From NCBI RefSeq assembly GCF_037975245.1, contig NC_092572.1, positions 14,328,269 to 14,392,268 of the forward strand: a stretch of DNA of 64,000 bases, in the 5' to 3' direction. Made by a program: the position numbers and the translations under genes. Below, piece after piece: positions 1-12,320 of this stretch (position 1 is its first letter; every line of letters starts with the position of its first letter). The DNA comes from Apostichopus japonicus (lineage: Eukaryota; Echinodermata; Holothuroidea; Aspidochirotida; Stichopodidae). The notes under the pieces are model-generated. The model was not told where the DNA came from, searched no databases, and worked only from the letters and a program-made list of their open reading frames with translations.

Positions 1-816
1 TGTATAATTGTTTTGTATTTTCTTTCAGATACAGCGGTATTCCAAAAAATAATTTCCATAATAGTAGTGCAGCTGTCTCAGTTAAATAACCAATCACAGG
101 GACTGTTGTTTTTAGGGTTAGAGTTTAAATCCTTATATAGTAGCACGTGTAACGATATTCTAGGTTTAAATACGTCCGTTTTGCGTTATTTACGCAGTGT
201 GTCCGTTTTGCGACATTGACGCAGTGCGTACAAACTGCTATGTACTAGTATGTGTATATAACTTAGTCTGTCATAAATTTTGTGTCTATGATTCTGTACT
301 TTGATTGTTATAATTTGTGAGGAGAGTTGTATGGAAAATCAGATGGAAAGTATAACCGAATAAACCTATAACCCTGTCTACATCTCTGTCTGTACTTCCT
401 GGTGTTTTCTAGGGAAATTATCAAGTACGGGCAAGGGAGACGTCTTAGGTGCGTCCAGCGTTACAAAATTACGTACATATCGTGAATGTACGTATCCTTC
501 CTACTGTACCCAGTTGGTACGTACATAGCGTTGCACATAATACAATCACACACTCAAACCATAGTTCATAAACCGTTCTTCATGCCGAAAAAAATCAAGG
601 AACAACTTTACAGTAAAAGAAAGCTTGAAAGAGCAGGATGTAGTACTGAGAAGCTTAGGCTTCGTAGAACTGTCCGATTGAAAATGTTAGATTGGCCTAT
701 TTTATATGCGAACATTCTGAGTATTGGAGCTCGGGATAGCGCAAGGTGTAAACAACAAAGAGTCTGATGTTCAAACTTATCTTGTGTTTTGTAAAAACGA
801 AATCACCGATATATTA
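1..816. other. no gene recognised
   Basis: No exon or repeat can be supported here. An open frame at 486-767 (plus) contains a lysine/arginine-rich stretch after an internal Met near 582 (KKIKEQLYSKRKLERAG), but I see no splice sites, domain or homologous copy in the window, so I leave it uncalled. Confidence 0.4.
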
Positions 817-1776
817 CATATATATAATAATAATATAATAAATAAGTTCTTAATATAGCGCCAAATACCAAAAGGCCTCTAGGCGCTTAACAAAACCTAA
901 AACAAAAATAAACATAAAAGGACAGAGAAATAAAAAATAAAAAGTCTAATAAACACATGAACGAAAATTAAATAGTATGTAAAATACGAACACAAAATCT
1001 TAAAACACGAGAAAATTTTAAAACGGACCAAAACCTATAAAAAAAAACAAAGGATAAGCACATAAAATATGGTCATACAAAAGTAAAAGTCTTAATAAGA
1101 ACACGATTATATAAAAGTGACAAAATCACGTTGAGAAACTAAAAATATGTGTTAAATATGGCGAGAGATTTGGCAGTCTTTGTGTCATGTGGTAGGTCGT
1201 TCCAAAGCTTTGGTGATAGCACGATCTCCGTAGTTCTTGATTGAGACGGTTTTCGGGACCACGAAGAGTGCCTGCGATGCTGAACGGAGCGAGCGTCCCG
1301 GGGTGTAAACAGCGAGAAGATCTCTGATGTAAGCAGGAGAAAGACCGTTGAGTGACTTGTAAGTAAGCAATACAATTTTATACACAATACGGTCTTTCAC
1401 TGGAAGCCAATGGAGCTCGTTCTTTGGCAAGGCATTTATGTTAACATCCCTACCACTTACACCCAGGACACCTCGAGCGGCACTATTCTGCACACGTTGT
1501 ATCATGGCAATGGCAGAATTTGGTAGGCCATAGAGAAGACTGGTATTGGCATCGAGATGAGTTGTAACGAAGGCGTGTACAAGTCGTTAAGCAGTCCGCC
1601 GATCTATATATTTCCTTATACGACCAATCTTTGATATCCGAGATTCTGTGCTTTCGGAGCAACAGCAACTTCGTGACACCAACTTGAATAGCGGAGATTG
1701 GAGACGGATTCTTTATAAAACGCGAGGAAAAGTGAAGGCCTAACGATTTTTGTGAAACATTTATAAGAAAGTTCAC
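817..1776 (-). mobile_element. LINE 3' fragment (CR1/L2-like), frameshifted
   Basis: On the minus strand the translation in two frames gives the end of a non-LTR reverse transcriptase. One frame (1505-1185) has RVQNSAARGVLGVSG then LHWLPVKDRIVYKIVLLTYK and LNGLSPAYIRDLL. The other (about 1320-1139) has RTTEIVLSPKLWNDLP followed by AKSLAIFNTYF. Both are characteristic of the C-terminal tail of CR1/Jockey/L2-type LINE ORF2, so a frameshift lies between them. The 3' UTR ends at about 817-870 with a GC hairpin (GGCGC...GCGCC around AGGCCTCTAGGC) and then an ATT-rich microsatellite tail, the usual 3' end of this LINE type. It is 5' truncated with no RT catalytic core, hence dead. Confidence 0.75.
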
Positions 1777-1912
1777 CGAAAATTAAGAAGAAATGAATTT
1801 GTATTCAAACTCGTTTTTTTGTGTGTGATTATTGTAGGAACTGTAGGGAGCATGTGTTATGTCGCAATCTGCATTTGCGAAGATGTGTTCAAAGTATATT
1901 TGAAATATATAT

Positions 1913-3013
1913 TGTTACGAGGGCCCATTGTAGCCTAACGCTAGTCACTGCTAGTTAGGAACCTAATGTTATAATATAGAAAGTATTTGAAATTGCCTAC
2001 GTTATAAATCATTATTTGAGAAATTAGGTCGGGTTACCGTGTCAGAATATTATAATACACGATTGTTCTGGTATATTCCTTATGATGACACGCTGGTCTC
2101 GGGTTAGCGTCGGTTTACGTGAAATCGCGTGTTAGCCGTGCACACATTTTCGTGGATTCTCTGGAATGTTCGCGAGATATGCAAAGGACTTCCAAGAATG
2201 GAGAAACTGGGTCGAGTTGTTACTTAGGTGTATCAAGAAAGATGTAGATGATTCTTGACCTGGCGAATCGTATGAAAACCCGCCCAGACCGGAGAGTTTC
2301 TCAGTTTCTGTACGAATACAAGCGACGACAAATATTATACCATTCTACCATATATCGTCAGTGCTTAACTGCCAGTAGTTTCTGAAGGGATTGAGATATC
2401 GATACCAAGATTGATTCTACACTTCCATTCAGAAGTTTGAAGAGGACTTTGCTGTGAAACTACAGTTTTCCAGTCGTTATTTCGGAGAAGGTGAAGCATT
2501 TCTGTCTCCGTTGAGGAAGTTCGTTACGCCAGGAGTTGGTGGCTATAAAGCTGATTTTGGACTGACTCTGGTAATATTTAGTCGGCGAGACGTTCGACTT
2601 GTGCTTCACTCTATTGTGGCTGGAAGTCCGTCTTCTATTTTGGAGCATCGCCAGAAAGAAGGTGACTGCTGTTTCTGGGATCGCGAGAAACTTCGTCGAG
2701 GACTAGTGAATTTCGCGGTACAACGGACAGAGAATCGTCGTCATCAAGGTCGTGGCCGCTGAGGGATATCGCCGTTGGAAGAGACCAGCGTGTTTTAAAG
2801 TGTATCCTATCTTGTTAAGTTTGTGAGTACTTTTCTATATATTTGTAATTACCACTTGTTGTTGTTGGTTCAAACTCCATTGTTCAATATAGTTTACGTT
2901 CTCATTCAAATTCTCTAGACTCGTCAATTTGTCTGTGTTCCTCTCAAAAACGAACCCAGGCTTGTGTCTCGTTAAAAATTAATTATCGAGACCTCTCGCA
3001 TTCCAACGTAACA
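1913..3013 (+). mobile_element. possible solo LTR
   Basis: A 1.1-kb block starts TGTTACGAGGG and ends CCAACGTAACA, so it has 5'-TG...CA-3' ends with a 7-bp inverted TGTTACG/CGTAACA, and no internal gene. Open frames inside it (such as 2454-2762) resemble nothing I know. No convincing 5-bp target duplication is visible (flanks TATAT and CTATC), so either the edges are slightly wrong or the element is old. The alternative is chance short inverted ends. Confidence 0.35.
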
Positions 3014-5262
3014 CTATCCTAAATGATTAAAATCGTTTCTCTGTGAAACTCAACAATAGCGATCTCATATTGCGAAAACATGTTTGGAAAATTATTTACC
3101 TTTTATTATGGTAACTTCTAAGGGCTACCAGACAACTCTTTTAAGAGCGACTGCGGCAACTGACCGACCAACGTCTTAAAAATAAAACAAAATTAAACCA
3201 AGTATTTTTTCGTAGACATCTGAGAGACCCAGTGGGTCCATGTCAAGAAACCTCCGAGCGCTACAGCGTTTCAGTGATTTCTTCTTCGTGGTGATTTCTC
3301 GATTTAGTATTTTCTTTTATTCATAGAAGATTTATCTTTCATTGGAATGTTTTTGCATATGCATTTTGAGTTTTTTTGTCTCTTTCTTGTGCCCTTCCTT
3401 GCCACACTCATCATGTATCTTGGACGCCAACGCATATTCCTCTTGTTTAAGAAAAACCATATTTTTTCTTTTACGTCATTGTTGGTTTGCGTGGAAGAAG
3501 TTTATGCTAACACCTTGTCTTAACTCTTCTACTTCCCCAAAACAGGCATTTTAAACTGTTATGTTGACGCTTTCTACAGTTGTTTGTAATATTGTCTATT
3601 TTTGTACATCGTTTATAAAACCGAAATGTGATACCAAAATGTCGTTTAATAGTTATAAAGCTCAGCAATATTTTGCTCTAGTTTCCGATCATTATGAGAT
3701 CAGAATAGACACCCTCCAGGATATGACTGAAAACTAAGAACAACATTAAATTGTTGTTTTGATAACAGTAACATTTTCTCTGGTGGGACTATTTGTTGGA
3801 TCGTGATATTTAGACAGTTCCAGGTACTATTCGTTGTTTTAGTCTGCAAGTAATTGATGAATATTCCACTGAGTCCGTCAAGTTTTGTGAACTACCGACG
3901 AAGCACAGTAACGAGCAGTTTTGTTGTGCCACGATGTATTTCTGACAATGTAACTTGTAACTTTATCCGTACGAGGGAGCACGCAAGGTCTGCTGCTTCA
4001 CCGGGCCTACACCGCCAATGTAAATAACGAATGATCATGCTTTGTTTAGTTAGTCGTCTGCTAGTTTGCACATTACTATATTTGCATGGGCTAGACAATA
4101 ATGAATACATTTTCAGCTCTCTTCAAATATATACATGCAGCTAACCGTAACATGTTTCATCGCAGTACGGTTCATGTCAAAAATAAATACTAACAAGAGT
4201 TAGCTTTCTCCAGGATGAGATATTGTCACGAATTCAATCTCAATTTACACAGAACATCGTATTCATTGCACAATATAGTTATCTGAGTATGAACATTCGG
4301 GTCCAACGTTATCATACATTGTTTCATTGTCTGTCTCTCACAATTTCGGGTTAATTTCAGTGAGCTTTAATTCCCATGCACTGGTAATCCGATGAATACC
4401 CACAGTTTGCTTGCCATATTGAAAGTAATTATGGTGGTGACCAATAAGTGTGGTTGGCCCTGTGGTGGGATGCAAATGCGCAAACAAACTGTCGCTGTTG
4501 CACCGGTGGGACATCAACGTCGGCATGCCGCCTGCAACACACCGTTCATACGAACAGGGAACCCTCTAGTGCAACGGGGGTAAAACAGTGTTTGCGACTG
4601 TCAAGGCACCATTATTTGCCCGCCGATTGCCCAAATGTTACTTGCTACCCGTCAGAATAACCTACTTAGACCTAAAGAAAAAATTTGAAAAAGGTTGTCG
4701 TATCTCTGTCACTGATTCATACATATTGTTAACACTTTGTTTGTAAACTATTCATTATGTCGATAAAAAATTAGCATGATGAGCAATTCAATTATTTCAC
4801 TAATAACTGAGCAAAGACAACGAAATAACTTGCCTACGATGATATTATGATTTACGTATCATAAATAAATCAGCATTTTTACGTCAGCCATAGACACATT
4901 GACCGTGAAGGTGATATGGTATCACAACGTTTCTCTGCAACACATATTTTGAAGATTTTTGCAACAATTAAGTATTTGGAACCGATCGTAACTGTTTGAC
5001 TTTCGTGCGATAATACTTCAGCCTAAACGTTTAATTACAGCTATTATATGGTGGCCTCTGTCACATTTGCGTGTTAGTAAAATGCGATATTCCGAAATAT
5101 TGTATACGTATGTGGAGTTGACGTATTGCTGGACAGTATGATAATGTCGAGTTGCTGTGTGGCACTAATTATGACAACACGTCAAAATGTAACCATTGCT
5201 GAATTGACAAGTTACGCTAACGTGGCAAGGAGACAAAAGCTGTATAATTATTGAGTTACTAA
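3014..5262. other. no gene recognised
   Basis: AT-rich DNA with only short frames and no protein similarity that I recognise; nothing repeated elsewhere in the window was seen. Confidence 0.4.
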
Positions 5263-5429
5263 TACACTCTAAAAACACCCTGGTGAAATTTCACCAGTTC
5301 CTGGTGAAATTTTCACCAGGAGTTGCGTTTATATGCTACCCTATATATCCTGGTGGTTTTCACCAAATTGCCTGGTGAATGAGATTTTAACAAAATCCCG
5401 GTAGATATAACCAGGAAAGCCTGGTTAAA

Positions 5430-6010
5430 TTTCGTGGTGAAATTTTACACTGTCCTGGTTAATATCAAGGGGTATTTCACCTCATTCCTGGTGATATTAA
5501 CCAACATTTCCTGGTTGATGCTAATACTGTCCTGGTTAATATCAATGGATATTCACCTCATTCCTGGTGATATTAACCAACATTTCCTGGTTGATGCTAA
5601 AACTATCCTGGTTAATATCATGAAATATTTCACCTTTTTCCTGGTCAAATTAACCAACATTTCCTGGTTGATGCTAATACTATCCTGGTTAATATCATGA
5701 AATATTTCACCTCTTTTCTGGTCAAATTTACCACTTTTCCTGGTTGGTGCTAATACTATCCTGGTTAATATCACAGAATGTTCCAACCCTTTCTGGTTAA
5801 ATTAAACAACATTTGCTGGTTGATGCTGATACTATCCTGGTTAATAACATGAAATATTTCACCTCTTTCCTGGTCAAATTTACAACTTTTCCTGGTTGGT
5901 GCTAGTACTATCCTGTTTAATATCACATAATGTTCCAACCCTTTCTGGTTAAATTAAACAACATTTCCTGGTTGATGTCACCATTATCCTGGTTAATATT
6001 AAACTGATTT
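5430..6010 (+). repeat. 76-bp subterminal tandem array of CCTGGT motifs
   Basis: The phrase TCCTGGTTGATGCTAATACT and variants recurs at about 5517, 5593, 5670, 5746, 5822, 5898 and 5973, a period of 75-77 bp. Each unit holds three CCTGGT boxes, so a box falls about every 25 bp. Copies are diverged by substitutions (TTGATG versus TTGGTG) but not in spacing. It lies immediately inside the left terminus of the large TIR element. Confidence 0.85.
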
Positions 6011-7296
6011 TCCGCCTCATTCCTGGTTAAATCACCCCTTTCCTTGTTAATACTATTGGGTATGCCACCTTATTCTCCATTTAAGTTGCAATGCATTCAA
6101 ATTGAGAAAAAGCAAACATAAATTATAAAACAACATCATCAATGTTACTGATAGCTAACTTTATTTGCAACTCCATTACTTTTGAATTTTGAGTACTAAG
6201 TGAACTTTCTCAATTTAGTTTAATTAAATCCCTCAAATATTTATACAATGAATTAATATAAGAAATGCAATACTGAAATCAAAATTTTGAGGACATATTT
6301 ACAGCATAACCATTGTCACATGCTGAAGCTCTGATTGCTCGAAATCAACTGTGAAATGTTCCACCTCTTACCAAGACCTTTGATCAGCACTTTTGCACAA
6401 GGATACAACTTGAAAATCACTTGAACAGTTCCAGTATAGAACAAGAAATGGACCCTATACCTGTCTCTTGAAAAACTTGATCAAAGCCTCTCTCCCTATA
6501 ACCTTTGTTACGACAAAATTCAGCCCTGTGTCATTAGCTTCTTTTCTTTTAAGGTATGCTGTATTAGCCCCAAATATGCTAGATATTCAAATGTCGTCAC
6601 CTCTGGTCAGAATTCTTAAACTGTTTTTTTTTTTACAACCTATGAGGAAATTTTCCCATTCAGTCATCTTGTGGGTTCCTTAAAAATGTCTGAGAACAAT
6701 TGGAGAGTAAAGACCTCTAGGAAGGTACTTTTTGAATTTAATTATTTACTTATTGGTAATTAATTAATATTTTTAATTTAATTACAATTATATTTTACCA
6801 CTTTGCACAGGCAAACCGAACATCTGCAAGACAATAAGAAGGCTTCCAACGATATCATTAATGTTTTAGTCATAAGCTCATTTTTGGACCTCACATACTT
6901 GTGCAAATTATTTTAACTCCAATAGAAATTGGTAAGTTAAGCTTATTATAATCACAAGAAAGATTAATTTGAAAAGCTTTTGATCTAACAGTTAAAGCAG
7001 CATTTTGCGTTGATTCTCGAGATTTTACAATACTAGGATACTATACCAATGACGTAAACTAAGCTAACTGTAAAGTTTCAACTCAAACTATTCCCGAAAA
7101 CTGCAAAAAATATGACATTTTCTGGCTCGTATTTTGAATCTTTGACTTCGATAGACTCCTCCCACTAAAAGGAACCTTGTGAATATGTATAACGGACAAG
7201 GTACTTTGAATAGCAAGGTAAACAGTAAACAAAAATCAGCTGAGGAGATGTACGTACCGCGCGAAGGGACAGTTACAGCATATCTCATTGCATACG

Positions 7297-8308
7297 ATGC
7301 CCCAAAAACCCAAGAAAATTCGTCGCTCCGCGGAAATAAAACCTGCTTTGCAGCAAGGATACACAAGAGAGAAAGTCATTGAACCAGCAAGAACTCGATC
7401 GGTACGTAACATTCTCTAGAACGATATTGTATCACTCTACTCGGTGTTACATAGGCTAGTTACTGTAGTACAACCAGACCTATTAGTGTGTGACTTACAT
7501 TGGTTAGGCCTGAATAACGTTATGTACACGCTGTGAATTGTGCACTAAAAGCAATGTAGCTATGAGTGTAGCGCAATGGGGGCCGTTAGTTCCGGATCCG
7601 TTAGTTCCCTCTCTTGAAAAACTTTAGTTTCCTCCTCTAACAACATGGGAGAAAATAACGTTTTTCAGGAGAGGAAAGTAACGTTTCTAATAAGGGAATG
7701 CAATGAGGCACACTGGCTAGGCCATGTGGAGATTAAGTAGTGCTTTGTAGCAAGTGCTTTGCAAAACTGAAGTAATTGTAATTGATTATTTAGGCGATTT
7801 TTATGATTATGTGTGAGTGTAGTAAGTAACCCCTTTTTTAGTTTCATTCAACAAGCATGTTAGTTTCCTAACCTGAATGCGATAGCTTACTACCTTGATG
7901 TAGGGGAGGAAAGTAACGTTTTTAGGAGAGGAAACTAGCATTTTCAGGGTAGGAAACTAACAGGTCGGGAAACTGAAACCTGGGGCAACATGCAATGTCT
8001 GCTGTTCTATAAATGTTATAGTAAAGTGTACAACCATTCCATGAAAGTGATAAATAGCATTTAGTCATATGTCACCAGTAAATGAGAGCAATACATTTTA
8101 GCAGCTGATCCCAAGACACGTTTATAATTTGTAACCTTTTGCTATCTTCTTAGCAACCATCTGGTGATGAAACACCAAGGAGGGCTGGCAGAAGTAGAGG
8201 TTGGATAGGCCTCAGGTAACACCAGACAATGGGACAACCCGGCTAACAGCAGCTGCAGCTAGGAGGCGGGTAGAAGAACGTCAGCAGGAGCGAATGGGAA
8301 AAATAAGG
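7297..8308 (+). pseudogene. left-end gene of nested Kolobok-like element, basic N-terminus
   Basis: Exon 1 is 7,297-7,401: 35 codons from ATG (MPQKPKKIRRSAEIKPALQQ, then REKVIEPARTRS) ending exactly at a GTACGT donor. Exon 2 is 8,154-8,308, preceded by a pyrimidine-rich stretch and TTAG and ending at GTACGT. It begins QPSGDETPRRAGRSRGW, meets a stop, and resumes in a shifted frame as TRLTAAAARRRVEERQQERM. Basic and arginine-rich, so plausibly nuclear or DNA-binding, but I do not recognise the family. The frameshift marks it as a relic. Later exons were not found. Confidence 0.45.
7577..7965. repeat. MITE-like inverted repeat, GTTAGTT(T/C)CC ends
   Basis: The start GTTAGTTCCCTCTCTTGAAA is an imperfect inverted copy of the end (reverse complement GTTAGTTTCCTACCCTGAAA). 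Both sides carry repeated GGAGAGGAAAGTAACGTTTTT-type boxes. A related block lies at 10,440-10,855 and ends in the same way. Non-coding. Confidence 0.5.
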
Positions 8309-8829
8309 GTACGTTTCAAAATGCATAATTGTGGGATTTGGTGCAAAGTAACAGCTGGTAATTCTTTAAACAGTTAAACTCAGTGTAATAACAGGATGGC
8401 TTTCTCAATTAAAGAATACTAGCAACATAAGTAGCTGGCTAGATTGTGATACTGAAAATAGTTATTTTACAGTGACATCAATTATCAAAGGGTTATATTT
8501 GCTAAACCATTTTGGAAGCAAAATACAGTTTGTCTGAAAGCAAGTTTTGAAAAACAGAGCACTTCGTAGTACTTGGTGTAGTGTTCAAACAATATATTTT
8601 ATGTCTATCTTCAAATATCACATGTATATTAAACACCCAAAGCAACACAATCAATCAGTGCTGTATATCATCAAAGCAATGATATATGTTACTTAGGCAA
8701 AGTAAATGATACTCTTTTTTCTTCACTTTTCTTCTTAGGCAATGGTTGGTAATGTAGATGTTCAACAGCCTCGACAACTGGTAATGCAAAGTGATTGAAA
8801 CCCATCCGGCACTCTTTTTTGATATATGT

Positions 8830-9420
8830 ACACTCAACATCTCAAGAAGTAAAAGTTGCTTGAATTCAAACTTGGTATATAGGTAGTCTTTGAAGAGTAG
8901 ATGATCCTTATTGTTTTGCATCGAGTTTAAAGGTCATTTGAGGTCAACATTTGAAATCTGTGTAAAAACAGTATCTCAAGAAGTGCTAGTTGGTTTGACA
9001 TCCAACTTGCTATGTAGATAGCACTTGGTAAGTAGATGAACTCTATTGTTTTTTCATGGAGGTTAAAGTCATTTTAGGTCAAGAGATGTCAACTCTTGAA
9101 AACTTATGAACAATATCAAGAAGTGAAAGTTGGTTGAACTTCATACTAGCTATATAGGTGTATTTGTTAACCATGAAGGTCATTTTGAGGACAATAGTTC
9201 ATATCCCAAGAAGTGAAAGTTGGTTTCAGGGCAAATGTTGATAACACTCGGTGGGTAGATAATCCCATTGTTATGCTTACGGCCATTAGTGCTAATGCCA
9301 TATCTCAAAAAGCGAAGTTGGTTAACTGTTACATTTTAATATGTAGCCCCTGGAGAGTAATTGATTGCTATTGTTTTTCATAGGTCAAAGTGATCTTGGG
9401 TCAAATATATTCTCTATTTC
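8830..9420 (+). repeat. imperfect minisatellite, about 100-140 bp units
   Basis: The phrase ATCTCAAGAAGTGAAAGTTG recurs with changes near 8838, 8973, 9112, 9193 and 9300. Each is followed by a 'stepping' text (TATGTAGATAG..., AGTAGATGA, ATTGTTTTTCATGG, AGGTCA). A single reverse-complement unit of the same family lies at about 38,560-38,670 inside another transposon. Confidence 0.7.
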
Positions 9421-10189
9421 CTTAACTTAATCATTCACTTGTATTCAGTTCTTTATTTCTTGATCAGTTGTATTCCTTGCCAAGTATAGACTTGTTTTCA
9501 CTATGATCTAAGATTATATACATGTTATTAGTATTACATTTTCTTTTTGTGAAAGACGTGATCATGGTTTTTCTCTATTTTTCTGTGTTACTTAACTTTA
9601 CCATTCAGGGTTTGAATAAACACAAAGTTTCTTTCACTGCTGTTCTTACTTCAATCTGAAAAATCTTCCAATTTAATGTGCTAATTTATTCTGAATATGG
9701 ACAGCTTCAATACACATAACAAGTTCAATTAAGTGCTCCTTTTTTATTGATGAATGTGCTTAGAATAAGTCTGCTGATCTTTACAACAACAAAAATTTAA
9801 AAAAAGGAATAGTTCTTCAAGTCCAAACCTGATTCCAAACTAGTACATGCATTATGTTTTATATCAATTGGCATGACTGATGACTATGAGAAAAGAAGCC
9901 CCCACCCCTACCACTTTAAATTACTTCAAAGTTGTAGGAGAGATGCAGGTTGCAATCACTCCAACCTCCCGCACCCCCAAATAATATTACTTGCTGAAGC
10001 GAGGAAGATTAATAGATTTGACTAATTACAAAGTAGAACTATGCCCCATGCTGCTCTGATGGCTTGCAACAAGCTGTGCAACAACTCCATCCCACCCCCA
10101 CTAAAAAAATAATTGATATCACTTGCTGATACAATGAAGACTTATATATTTGACTCATTACAACAGTAGAACTTGGTCCCATCCTGCTA

Positions 10190-11421
10190 TGATGGCTTGC
10201 AAGAAGCTGTAAAACTGATGGAGGTTGGCTCGGGCGAATTGTACCAGAGATGTGCCTTGGGTCATCCTCGCCAAGAACAACACGTCCTAGTTGAGAATTG
10301 TAATCATCTAGCCTCCGTCTAAATATGTCTTTCATCAGTTGCGGAATGTATTGCAACTATTCTTTTCCATAACAGGAACACAGGTCTATCTGCCTGCAGA
10401 CTGAGAAATTTCTTGTAAACCTGAAAGTAGAATCACAAAAATAAACTATCACTCAGGGAGGAAAGTACTGTTTCTCAGGGGAGGAATTCAAGCATCAAGA
10501 CATTTGGCTAGGCTACGTAGAAAGAGTTAGGTACTGAAGTAACTATAATTTTTGATTTACGAGAGAAAATAACGATTTCAATCAAAGAAACATTTTTCAA
10601 GGCAGGCAAATAGGCTAGGCTATATGGGAAGAGATATTTGTAGCAAAGGTAGAAAGGAAAAGAAATTCCTACAGTTATTCCACTTAGGCCCTAGGCCTAC
10701 TAAATTGATTCTTTCCACATAGCCTAGCCAATATGCTTTCATCAGCTTCCTCCCTGGAAAAACGATAATTTTCTCCCCATGATTGAGGAGGTACAGAGGT
10801 AAGAAACGTTTTTAGGGGAGGAAACAAACATTATTTAGGGCATGAAACTAACGGGAACCACCAGAACGCAGGCCTCATAATTTCGGCTACTGCATACGAA
10901 ACCACTGCCATCATAGCCCATGCCTTGTAAAGTCTAGTGTAAAGTATCTATGCGTCGGCGTGAACGTTAGTTAGCACTGTATCAAGAACAAAAACTTGTT
11001 GCAATTTGATAAGACTATGACTGTGAAGAAAGAGTAAGAAAAGTAAGAGCGTTTAGCCTAACTGGCCTTGGTTGTGCTAGTAAATAGTAGGCTAAGTACA
11101 CTATACTACTAGTACTAGTAGTACTATAGGCTTAGTATAGGCCCCTATACTGGCCTAGGCTAAACTAGATACTGTAGTAATAATAGTGAAGGCAGAGGTT
11201 CGGTCTCAGTTTCTCTCACCGATAATGAGAAGTAACGTTAAATCATGTAAACAAAAAATGTAACGAACAATTATATCCTTTGCTTACTTGTCGAGTAGAA
11301 GTCGAGCGACTTCTGAATCACTCTTCAGAAGTAAATTCCTCTTCACTTCGCTCCATCTTTCCCATTGATTCCCGAGAGGGACACGGTGTTGTGGTACCTT
11401 TTCTTCTGGGCTTTCCGCCAT
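10190..11421 (-). pseudogene. right-end gene of nested Kolobok-like element
   Basis: Exon 1 (11,421-11,288) starts with an ATG in good context and runs 44 codons: MAESPEEKVPQHRVPL, NQWERWSEVKRNLLLK, SDSEVARLLLD, ending at a GTAAGC donor in phase 2. Exon 2 starts at 10,420 after TTCTACTTTCAG. Joined in phase 2 it reads through one stop (TAG) into QYIPQLMKDIFRRRLDDYN, VVLGEDDPRHISGTIRPSQP and PPSVLQLLAS. The N-terminal 'WSEVKRNLLLKSDSEVARLLLD' type is one I associate with transposon-borne proteins in invertebrates, but I cannot name the family. The in-frame stop suggests a relic. Confidence 0.45.
11040..11240. promoter_or_regulatory. TAGGCCTA-rich block upstream of the 11,421 start
   Basis: Dense TAGGC/GCCTA words, many part of the palindrome TAGGCCTA. 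Similar blocks lie at 16.56-17.30, 19.77-20.23 and 39.47-39.62 kb, each near the first exon of a transposon gene. Here the block is in the first intron. Regulatory role is inference. Confidence 0.3.
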
Positions 11422-12229
11422 TTTCTCTTTTCAGGTGAAGTTAGGTTCTTCAAATTTTTTTTTTACCTTTTGAGCGCTTCTCCATTGTTTTATTATTTAG
11501 TCACTTCGTCACCAGGTTATAGTATTGTGTGTATGTAGCAATTAAACGACACAAAATACTTTGCTACTACGTACAGTAGGCTTACGTGCGTGTACACTTT
11601 ACTCACGGTAAAGACGCTGAGGGATTACCATGCCAATGACTGAGTCTATTTTAAGCTCCAAGTCATACATAAACATCTCTTCACTGATTGGTTGAATTTG
11701 AATAGGCGGTTTGTAGAGCTGCATGTGATAAATACTAATGTCGATTGTGTCAGGGAGACACAATTCTTAGAATCATGTAATATCCTTAAGTACTTGCTAA
11801 TTAACGTTCGATGTGGGGAAAAAAGTATGAGAAAGTCTTAGTTTTGTCTTTTGTGATCGTATTATGATAAAAACTCGATAGACACGAAAAAATTCTGGAC
11901 AAACGCAAAATGCTGCTTTAAGTAGTTAAAGAATATACCAAAGTGTCCTTGATCACGTTTTGCATACATCCACATGTCCGTCCGTGGACTCAGGAAGAAG
12001 CTTTTCCAAACAATTAACTAAACCGACCCCTAAATGACCTTTGACATAAAATTCCTGAGCACTTCCACATGTCTCTTCATCCCAGGCCATCTATGCAAGC
12101 TTCATTGAAGTTGTACCAACATGCATTATCAATTATGGAGAGAGATGAATTGAAATGCAAAACATCAGATTGTTTCTCATAAAAACAGCTACAATCACAT
12201 TGTTGATCATCCAAGCCGAAGACATCCTT

Positions 12230-12320
12230 CTACTACTGCAAAGCTGTGTTACTTGGTAGCCTCCCTCAATTTCTCATTTTTCACCTCTTCCAGTTTGCAC
12301 AAATCTAGGAAAGATATGAA
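12230..12320 (-). other. possible terminal exon remnant
   Basis: Minus-strand text FLDLCKLEEVKNEKLREATK followed by a stop, in the body of the large TIR element between its SAM exon and the nested element. It could be the end of the SAM gene or chance; no domain is recognised. Confidence 0.2.

Larger units (their letters stand above)
6996..11917. mobile_element. nested Kolobok-like element (TTAA target)
   Basis: Left end TTAA|AGCAGCATTTTGCGTT; right end, reverse-complemented, TTAA|AGCAGCATTTTGCGTT: a perfect 16-bp TIR with duplicated TTAA. TTAA duplication is the hallmark of Kolobok and piggyBac; the ends do not start with the CCC typical of piggyBac. Two first exons point inward from the ends, one plus (7,297) and one minus (11,421), so the two genes converge. 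It contains a minisatellite (8.83-9.42 kb) and MITE-like repeats. Both reading frames are interrupted, so this copy looks dead. Confidence 0.75.

Noticed and set aside
486-767. 93-codon open frame with a basic C-terminus
   Set aside because: No recognised motif, no partner exon and no second copy.
2454-2762. 102-codon open frame inside the possible LTR
   Set aside because: No similarity recognised, no splice context, and an opposite-strand frame overlaps it; probably non-coding LTR.
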